From an uncultured euryarchaeote (GTDB taxonomy: Archaea > Thermoplasmatota > Poseidoniia > Poseidoniales > Thalassarchaeaceae): a stretch of 11,821 nucleotides of DNA. A program made the position numbers and the translations under genes. The stretch spans positions 1 to 11,821 of the forward strand of contig CALEIW010000216.1 of assembly GCA_937876055.1 (NCBI GenBank). The letters run 5' to 3'. The notes under the pieces were generated by a model, which saw nothing but the letters and a program-made list of their open reading frames with translations, searched no databases and was not told where the DNA came from. Positions 6,672 through 11,821 of the stretch are shown here, one piece after another (positions within the stretch are counted from its first letter, which is position 1; each line of letters opens with the position of its first letter).

Positions 6672-8204
6672 ATGCGAAGCGTTTCCGTCATGCTAGCACT
6701 ATTGCTCATGGCTCCTGTATTGAGTGGTTGCTTCGGTGGCGAGAAGCAGGCCGAAGAGGTTGTCGAAACCGCTTTCGATTTTGAGCAAGGAGAGATACCA
6801 AGAACTACTTGGTATCATTATCCTGGAAGTGTTTCTTCACCGATGGCCGTGGATGCGACCGATTCTAATGCCGTTTTAGCAGCCAACATAACCTCAAATT
6901 TGACGGGGGCGAGTCTGCCATTCTTTGCGGAAGCGACATATTATGGGACCGGATACGATACTTTTGAGCCAACAATTGGAATAACATCCTCGGGTGCTAT
7001 ATTCTTCACCAATTACAATGGATTAGGAGATGGGACCCATATAATTCGATCAAGAGATTGGGGTCAGACGTGGGAAGATGTTGGGCCGTTCGGTATGTCT
7101 GATGACCAAGGACAAACACCGAATTCTAATGACCCCTATCTGTATGTGGACAAATTCAACGATAAATTAGTCAAATTTGACATGCATGCTCTAACGATGA
7201 TGTTTGTTGAATATTCGAGTGATGATGGAGAGACTTGGAGTGCCCCTTTCCCTGTGGAAGGATACTATGCTCCACAAGACCACCAAAGTATTGCTTCAAT
7301 GCCTCATAACAACGCTATAGTCGGTGATGTAGTATACGTGTATTGCATTAACACGGGTTCTCCTGCCCTTGGGGCTCAATGCTCTAGGTCAATCGATGGA
7401 GGACATACTTGGGATGCCCAAAGAATTGGTTACCCCACAGAGAGTTTTGGAAATCAATGCTCGGGGTTGCATGGACATGTTGCCGGTGGTTCGGATGGTT
7501 CGGTCTACCGAGGTAACCCCTCTTGTGAAGGTCCAGCAGTATACGCCTCTCACGATGGAGGATACACCTGGAGTGAGCATACCATAACCACGGATGTTCC
7601 GATGCAGCAAGGCTGGCATTCTCACGAAGTTGCTGTGGCAGTCGATGAAGGGGGAAATGTCCATGCGACTTGGATTTCAATTGACCAGATGCCATGGTAT
7701 GCATATTCGCGTGATCAAGGACAGACTTGGTCTGAGCCAATGATGATGGCCGCGCCAAGTGTCACGGAAACTGGTTTTCCGACAATTTTCGCCGGGGATG
7801 AAGGAAGGGTTGTCGTCGGATATATCGGAGAGGTAAATGATTGTGAATCGGTTGGAAACAATACTACCGAGGGTGGTTCTTCTGAATGTGGTTGGGGTGG
7901 ATATATGGCGATAATGACTGATGCATTCGCAGAAAATCCACTTATCACGAGTGTTGTAGCCAATCTGCCAGAGGATCCTTTGGACATTACTTCAGACTGT
8001 GGGAATGTTCGTTGTGGTGGATTTGGTGATTTCATAGATGTTGAGCTCGATGACTTCGGTCGTCCGTGGATTGCTTTGGCGCACAATGCAGCGGGTACGG
8101 AGGAAGCGGTGATTGGTACATTGATGACTGGGCCTTCGCTGTACGGAGAGGTTGTTCAATTACCACCTTTGCCAGCCGGTGGAGTATCCTCGCTCAAGAT
8201 GTGA
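6672..8204 (+). CDS. Secreted Asp-box (BNR) beta-propeller lipoprotein, copy 1
   Basis: The 510-residue protein opens with a signal peptide (MRSVSVMLALLLMAPV) and a lipobox Leu17-Ser-Gly-Cys20, so it is probably exported, lipid-anchored at Cys20 and held on the outer face of the membrane. An acidic linker follows. Five Asp-boxes are visible: SRDWGQTW (127-134), SSDDGETW (182-189), SIDGGHTW (240-247), SHDGGYTW (293-300) and SRDQGQTW (346-353). Their 53-58 residue spacing matches one per blade of a sialidase-like beta-propeller; with the C-terminal part, six blades are plausible. The arginine motif FRIP of true sialidases is not seen, so glycan cleavage is not supported; carbohydrate or surface binding is an inference. 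Several Cys residues (for example 443 and 448 in DCGNVRCGGFGDFID) could form disulfides. GGGCG lies about 5 nt before the ATG. A paralogue follows. Confidence 0.85.
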   Translation: MRSVSVMLALLLMAPVLSGCFGGEKQAEEVVETAFDFEQGEIPRTTWYHYPGSVSSPMAVDATDSNAVLAANITSNLTGASLPFFAEATYYGTGYDTFEPTIGITSSGAIFFTNYNGLGDGTHIIRSRDWGQTWEDVGPFGMSDDQGQTPNSNDPYLYVDKFNDKLVKFDMHALTMMFVEYSSDDGETWSAPFPVEGYYAPQDHQSIASMPHNNAIVGDVVYVYCINTGSPALGAQCSRSIDGGHTWDAQRIGYPTESFGNQCSGLHGHVAGGSDGSVYRGNPSCEGPAVYASHDGGYTWSEHTITTDVPMQQGWHSHEVAVAVDEGGNVHATWISIDQMPWYAYSRDQGQTWSEPMMMAAPSVTETGFPTIFAGDEGRVVVGYIGEVNDCESVGNNTTEGGSSECGWGGYMAIMTDAFAENPLITSVVANLPEDPLDITSDCGNVRCGGFGDFIDVELDDFGRPWIALAHNAAGTEEAVIGTLMTGPSLYGEVVQLPPLPAGGVSSLKM

Positions 8205-8245
8205 GGAGGCGACTAACTGATGTATGCCGCCGACTCCGGCGAGTC

Positions 8246-9736
8246 ATGCGAAGTGCTGTTGGCGCGGTCATCTTGCTGATGTTGGCGCCGATTCTTTCGG
8301 GTTGTTTTGGAGGGGATGATGTGGCTCCTGAGGAACCTGATAGTGTGTTTGATGCTCTTTGCCCTGATGGAATCGCCCGGAATGTTTGGTATCATTTTGC
8401 AAACGCCACTGACGCTGTAAACACCTCGAGTGTTTTCAACGGAAGCGATGCATTGGTCGGCGATAATATCCCTCTGTGCACTGTCGGAAGTTACTATGGA
8501 ATCGGAATGTCAACATTTGAACCGACGATTGGGATTACATCTGAAGACAATCTATACATCACAAGTTGGGGGAATGGAGATTCTGGGTCTACAGCTATTG
8601 TCCAATGTTCTAGTTTGATTGGAATGATTGGTTCTGTTGAGTACGATTGTGTAGATGTTTACAATCCGCCCACCATTCCTGTTGCAAACTCAAACGACCC
8701 ATATGTCTACGTTGACCCATGGACTGATCGGATAATGAAATTCGATATGCACGCGCTGTTGGGGATGACTGTTGAATGGTCGGATAATGAAGGACAGAGT
8801 TGGAGTCCGCCGACTGTGGCCACTGGAACATCGATTCAGGACCACCAAACAATTGCTTCTTCCCCTTATCCTGCAGCCTTACACCCAACGACTTGGGTAT
8901 TCTGTATCAATGGCAATTGGCAATCTCCTCTCTGCTCGTCGAGTTTTGACGGTGGCATAACTTGGACTCAACAAGTTCCGGGTTCTCCTCTAAACTGCAA
9001 TAGTGGCGGTTTGACTGGGCATATGATTGGTGCGAACGATGGGAATTTGTATCGTGGAAACCCAGGATGTGATGGGGAAGGATATTCGATTTATCGAACT
9101 ACAGACGGTGGCATAACTTGGACTGAGCATCCTCTTCCTACAGAAACTACTGGTACTGCGGATACTTGGAATTTCGAGGAAGCACAAGTTCATCCAGATG
9201 AAGAAAATAATCTCCATGCAATGTGGATGGGATTCGATAACATGCCATATTATTCATACTCAAGAGACGAAGGCGATACTTGGTCGGACCCTCTGATGAT
9301 AGCGCCACCAACCCGGCTAGAGGGCACTGGTTTTCCAGCAATTGCAGCCGGTGGAGAAGGTAGGGTTGCCTTGGCTTATCTCGGTGACTCTGGTAACGAT
9401 ACTTGGAATGGTTATATTTCGATAATTACCGATGCTTTCTCGGATAATCCGCTTATCACCACTGTTCAAGTCAACGAATTTGGAGACCCATTGGATGTAT
9501 CCGCTGACTGCGGTTACAACCGATGTGGTGGCTTTGGAGATTTCATCGATATTTTGGTCGACCAACATGGAAGGCCTTGGTTCGGACTTTCACACAATAT
9601 CGTTGACGAGGGGATTTTTGGTACGATTACAATCGGTCCAAGTCTGCGTGGCCCTCTAGCCCCACTGCCTGAGATGCCGATGGGCGGGCCGACTACACTG
9701 CTTAGCAATCCCACTGGTGGAAACTCCACCGTCTAG
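8246..9736 (+). CDS. Secreted Asp-box (BNR) beta-propeller lipoprotein, copy 2 (tandem paralogue)
   Basis: The 496-residue protein is a diverged copy of the preceding lipoprotein. The frame is open further upstream (from 8066), but ATG at 8246 gives a proper signal peptide (MRSAVGAVILLMLAPI) and lipobox Leu17-Ser-Gly-Cys20 matching its neighbour, so that start was chosen. Four Asp-boxes remain: SDNEGQSW (179-186), SFDGGITW (233-240), TTDGGITW (285-292) and SRDEGDTW (339-346). At the position of the first box in copy 1, this protein has a Cys-flanked segment instead (Cys121 to Cys135). Shared blocks include TFEPTIGIT, NSNDPY, KFDMHAL, QDHQ, GEGRV or DEGRV, DAF..NPLIT and DCG..RCGGFGDFID. The tail ends in a Gly/Asn/Ser/Thr-rich stretch. 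It should be exported and anchored outside the membrane; the ligand is unknown. The stop is only 4 bp from the stop of the convergent exporter gene. Confidence 0.85.
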   Translation: MRSAVGAVILLMLAPILSGCFGGDDVAPEEPDSVFDALCPDGIARNVWYHFANATDAVNTSSVFNGSDALVGDNIPLCTVGSYYGIGMSTFEPTIGITSEDNLYITSWGNGDSGSTAIVQCSSLIGMIGSVEYDCVDVYNPPTIPVANSNDPYVYVDPWTDRIMKFDMHALLGMTVEWSDNEGQSWSPPTVATGTSIQDHQTIASSPYPAALHPTTWVFCINGNWQSPLCSSSFDGGITWTQQVPGSPLNCNSGGLTGHMIGANDGNLYRGNPGCDGEGYSIYRTTDGGITWTEHPLPTETTGTADTWNFEEAQVHPDEENNLHAMWMGFDNMPYYSYSRDEGDTWSDPLMIAPPTRLEGTGFPAIAAGGEGRVALAYLGDSGNDTWNGYISIITDAFSDNPLITTVQVNEFGDPLDVSADCGYNRCGGFGDFIDILVDQHGRPWFGLSHNIVDEGIFGTITIGPSLRGPLAPLPEMPMGGPTTLLSNPTGGNSTV

Positions 9737-9740
9737 TCAT

Positions 9741-10397
9741 TCAGAGAATTCCGGTCTCTTGTAGAAGTCCGTATGCTTGCATTGCATAGTATAGGGAAAA
9801 GCCAATCATTACTATGCCACAAACTGCTAACAATCTTCGATAAACTGTTGCTGAAATATTACCGCTTGCTCGATGTATTGCATAGGCGATTGTCGCCTTT
9901 GTCAGCATTATTGTAACTAGGAATGTTATCGCATAGGCGATTGGGGCTAGAATCTCTTCATCGGCCGCTGAGGCCATCAACGGGCCTCCGATTAGAAACC
10001 AGAAAACATACACATTTGGATTCAATAGATTCGTGATTACGCCTCTAAGAAATGAGCCTGTGGGGGGCGGTGCGTCTTCCTCCATATTGGGAGGTTCCAA
10101 ACCGAAGCATTCGTAGCCCATTTGAGCAAGAAATATCGCTCCTGCAAGCGTAATCAACAGTAAGGCTGAGGGATTTGTTGCTATCCATGCTGCAGCAAAT
10201 AGGCTGAAGATTACTAGTGGCCCGTCTGTGAAAATTGGAGCCGCTGCAGTCCACAAACCCGCTCGAAGGCCTCCAGATAGAGTTTCACGGATTACCATAG
10301 TTAGGAGTGGTCCGGGTTTTATGCCCTCTACTAATCCTAAAGTGGCACCAGCAATTGCTAGGCCTAGGATTAGATCGGTTTCCAAATAGCTCACCAC
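9741..10397 (-). CDS. LysE-family exporter
   Basis: The 218-residue membrane protein has about six hydrophobic helices (near 7-27, 46-70, 76-95, 120-141, 150-171 and 185-208). It has the LysE-type Gly-Ile-Lys-Pro-Gly-Pro (25-30), the small-residue second helix (GGLRAGLWTAAAPIFTDGPL), and Asn-Leu-Leu-Asn-Pro-Asn (123-128), which corresponds to the family's conserved NP.K/N motif. An acidic, proline-rich loop (102-113) links the halves. The family exports amino acids or similar solutes across the cytoplasmic membrane; the substrate is not readable. The GTG at 10397 overlaps the stop of the upstream membrane gene by one base (TAGTG), with a second GTG directly after it, so translation is probably coupled. 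It belongs to the same superfamily as the partial exporter at the left edge but is clearly different in sequence. Confidence 0.82.
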   Translation of the reverse strand: MVSYLETDLILGLAIAGATLGLVEGIKPGPLLTMVIRETLSGGLRAGLWTAAAPIFTDGPLVIFSLFAAAWIATNPSALLLITLAGAIFLAQMGYECFGLEPPNMEEDAPPPTGSFLRGVITNLLNPNVYVFWFLIGGPLMASAADEEILAPIAYAITFLVTIMLTKATIAYAIHRASGNISATVYRRLLAVCGIVMIGFSLYYAMQAYGLLQETGIL

Positions 10398-11161
10398 TAT
10401 CTACTAGCTGCAATTATTGCTAGTAAGCGTAGTATCTCAACGTATAGCCAAATTAGGGTTACCATCAAGCCAAATGCGGCTCGCCATTCAAGTTCTTTTG
10501 GAGAGCCTGAAAGTACACCTCTTTCAATGAAATCAAAATCCGCTGCGAGGCAGAAGGAGGCGATTCCTACCACGAATAAACTGAATGCAATACCCCATGG
10601 GCCAGGCTCCATGAAAGGTAATGTAAAACCGGCAAATGAGCCGATTATTGATACGATGTATATTACAAGGATTCCCACAACTGCCGAAGTTATTGCAATA
10701 CGTGTATTTTCGTCCCAATGGATTAAGCCCATTCTGTATATTGTCAGCATTACACCGAGTATTCCAAAGGTGAGTAATGCTGCAACGATTCCGATTCCTT
10801 CTAGGCCTGGAATCGATTCATAAAACCAAGTCAATCCTCCTAAGGCCATGCCTTCAAACGCTGCATAAAGGCAAATTAGGACTGGATTTGTTGAACGGGA
10901 GAAAATTATAACCATTGCTGTAATGAATCCTCCAAGAAACCCTAGGATCATCAATGGCGCTGATGCAGGCATCGAGAATGCCGTGAATAGGGCTGTTAGA
11001 ATTATAATTCCTAGTAAGATTCCGGTTTTTTCGGCTGTTCCTTCGATGGACATTGTTGTTGACTCATCTGCGAGGTCAAAACCATCCCACCATGGTTTGT
11101 CTTGGTAGCTAGATGAGGAGAATGTGTCATCACTCAACGCTGGATTACCTGAACGCATCAT
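10397..11161 (-). CDS. Bax inhibitor-1-like integral membrane protein (YccA/BI-1 superfamily)
   Basis: The 254-residue product begins with the family's usual Arg-Ser-Gly-Asn-Pro-Ala-Leu, has a hydrophilic N-terminal tail, then about seven transmembrane helices. Diagnostic blocks, numbered from this start, are Ser-Thr-Asn-Pro and YAAFEGMALGG (about 99-109), DFDFIERGV (about 208-216), and AFGLMVTLIWLYVEILRLLA near the C-terminus, all as in the bacterial BI-1-like group. Asp residues in the DFDFIERG block fall in the helix that holds the pH-sensing Asp of related YetJ calcium-leak proteins; whether this protein conducts calcium is unknown. An in-frame TTG at 11188 would add 9 residues, but ATG at 11161 fits the family start. 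No Shine-Dalgarno is seen; TTTTGAAT about 26 nt upstream is a possible TATA-like box for leaderless initiation. The exporter gene overlaps its stop codon. Confidence 0.87.
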   Translation of the reverse strand: MMRSGNPALSDDTFSSSSYQDKPWWDGFDLADESTTMSIEGTAEKTGILLGIIILTALFTAFSMPASAPLMILGFLGGFITAMVIIFSRSTNPVLICLYAAFEGMALGGLTWFYESIPGLEGIGIVAALLTFGILGVMLTIYRMGLIHWDENTRIAITSAVVGILVIYIVSIIGSFAGFTLPFMEPGPWGIAFSLFVVGIASFCLAADFDFIERGVLSGSPKELEWRAAFGLMVTLIWLYVEILRLLAIIAASR

Positions 11162-11230
11162 ATCAATCGCGAATGTTTGGTCATTCAAAAGGCCAATGCC
11201 GGAAATCGGGCTGTTTTGTAGTGTGTAGAC

Positions 11231-11238
11231 TTTTTACC
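11231..11238 (+). promoter_or_regulatory. TATA-like box for the M20 amidohydrolase gene (tentative)
   Basis: TTTTTACC is centred about 26 nt before the ATG at 11260, the usual archaeal distance between TATA box and transcription start. No ribosome binding site precedes that ATG; the sequence there is CCTCC, the opposite of one. Together these suggest a leaderless transcript starting at or next to the ATG. The box is a weak match and was judged by eye. Confidence 0.35.
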
Positions 11239-11259
11239 AAACTCCCACAACCTCCGTTC

Positions 11260-11821
11260 ATGGAATTGGATGCGATTATGAACGAGTCGGAGAGCATCAA
11301 AGATTGGATTATTGACATACGAAGGAAATTGCACAGATTTCCAGAATTAATGTATGAAGAGCATCGTACCAATGCATTAGTTCGAGAAAAGTTGGATGAA
11401 TTAGGAATTGAATATGATTTTCCTATTGCTGAAACCGGCGTTCTCGCTTCAATTGGTAATGGAGATGGCCCGTGTATTGCATTGAGAGCAGATATGGATG
11501 CTCTGCCTATCCACGAAACCGCAGATGTAGATTTCAAGAGTGAAATAGATGGCAAAATGCATGCTTGTGGACATGATTGTCATACTGCTATGTTGTTAGG
11601 TGCAGCGAAAATTCTCAGTGAAAAAGAAATTCAAGGAACTGTAAAGTTCCTATTCCAACCTGCTGAAGAAGGTGGCGCTGGAGGACAAAAAATGACCAAT
11701 GAAGGCGCATTACAAAATCCCGAAGTTGAGCGTATATTCGGATTGCATGTTTGGCCTAGAATGCCGACAGGGCAAGTCGGTTCTAGGGCGGGTTCGTTTT
11801 TGGCGGCTGCCAGTTTTATGG
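11260..11821 (+). CDS. M20 family amidohydrolase/metallopeptidase, N-terminal part (cut by window edge)
   Basis: The frame is open from ATG 11260 to the window end, giving 187 residues of the catalytic domain. It shows RRKLHRFPEL (21-30), Arg76-Ala-Asp-Met-Asp-Ala-Leu-Pro, HACGHDCH (101-108, with Cys103 and His105 as likely metal ligands), Phe-Gln-Pro-Ala-Glu136-Glu137-Gly (catalytic and metal Glu), and Gly-Leu-His163-Val-Trp-Pro. This is the pattern of the M20D amidohydrolases (hippurate hydrolase, IAA-amino-acid hydrolase, N-acetyl-diaminopimelate deacetylase), two-metal enzymes that split N-acyl amino acids in the cytoplasm; the substrate is not certain. A second ATG at 11278 (codon 7) is possible, but the first fits a TATA-like box 26 nt upstream. 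It diverges from the BI-1-like gene over 98 bp. The C-terminal domain lies outside the window. Confidence 0.92.
   Translation, partial: MELDAIMNESESIKDWIIDIRRKLHRFPELMYEEHRTNALVREKLDELGIEYDFPIAETGVLASIGNGDGPCIALRADMDALPIHETADVDFKSEIDGKMHACGHDCHTAMLLGAAKILSEKEIQGTVKFLFQPAEEGGAGGQKMTNEGALQNPEVERIFGLHVWPRMPTGQVGSRAGSFLAAASFM

Noticed and set aside
7384..7758. Minus-strand open frames of 91-124 codons within the lipoprotein genes (also near 7715-8086 and 8610-9729).
   Set aside because: They lie antisense to strongly supported Asp-box propeller genes and show no domain or ribosome binding site; they are shadows of coding sequence.
8066..8245. In-frame extension of the second lipoprotein by 60 residues, overlapping the end of the first.
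   Set aside because: The extension would bury the signal peptide and lipobox; the ATG at 8246 gives a protein that aligns from its first residue with the neighbouring paralogue.
11162..11188. TTG start at 11188 for the BI-1-like protein.
   Set aside because: No ribosome binding site, and the family's conserved N-terminus begins at the ATG pair at 11161/11158; kept only as an alternative.
11181..11555. Minus-strand open frame of 124 codons at the right edge.
   Set aside because: It is antisense to the M20 amidohydrolase, whose metal-binding motifs are intact in the plus-strand frame.

Overview
The window most likely comes from a marine planktonic euryarchaeon of the Marine Group II (Poseidoniales) type. 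This rests on a geranylgeranyl-reductase-family flavoprotein (archaeal membrane lipid saturation), two secreted lipoproteins with a short signal peptide ending in a Leu-Ser-Gly-Cys lipobox followed by Phe-Gly-Gly, very compact gene spacing, and several starts with no Shine-Dalgarno sequence at which a leaderless transcript is plausible. The assignment comes from reading the proteins, not from a database search. I see no mobile element, CRISPR array, tRNA or rRNA; the content looks like ordinary chromosomal housekeeping and cell-surface genes.

Layout, left to right. (1) A minus-strand cluster reads from 1823 down to base 1: a CutA-like protein, a Cys/Met-metabolism PLP enzyme (cystathionine gamma-synthase/lyase family), and the N-terminal part of a LysE/RhtB exporter cut by the window edge. 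A perfect 7-bp inverted repeat lies just upstream of the PLP enzyme gene. (2) Diverging from this, on the plus strand, are a geranylgeranyl reductase-like flavoprotein and a NagD-type HAD phosphatase, 9 bp apart. (3) After a 92-bp gap comes a second plus-strand cluster: a protein-isoaspartate-methyltransferase-like domain fused to TPR repeats, an extended SDR oxidoreductase, and two tandem paralogous Asp-box (BNR) beta-propeller lipoproteins. (4) Convergent to these, with only 4 bp between stop codons, is a minus-strand pair: a Bax-inhibitor-1-like seven-helix membrane protein and a second LysE-type exporter, overlapping by 1 nt. (5) Diverging at the right edge is the N-terminal part of an M20 amidohydrolase.

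How the genes fit together. The PLP enzyme and LysE exporter could form a small amino-acid or sulfur-amino-acid module. The GGR gene belongs to lipid maturation. The methyltransferase-like/TPR protein, the SDR and the two propeller lipoproteins are packed like one operon ending in cell-surface proteins. The most unusual items are the fusion protein, whose SAM-binding glycine motif is degenerate, and the duplicated lipoproteins, where the second copy has lost the first Asp-box. I found no convincing defence system or other wholly new multi-gene system.
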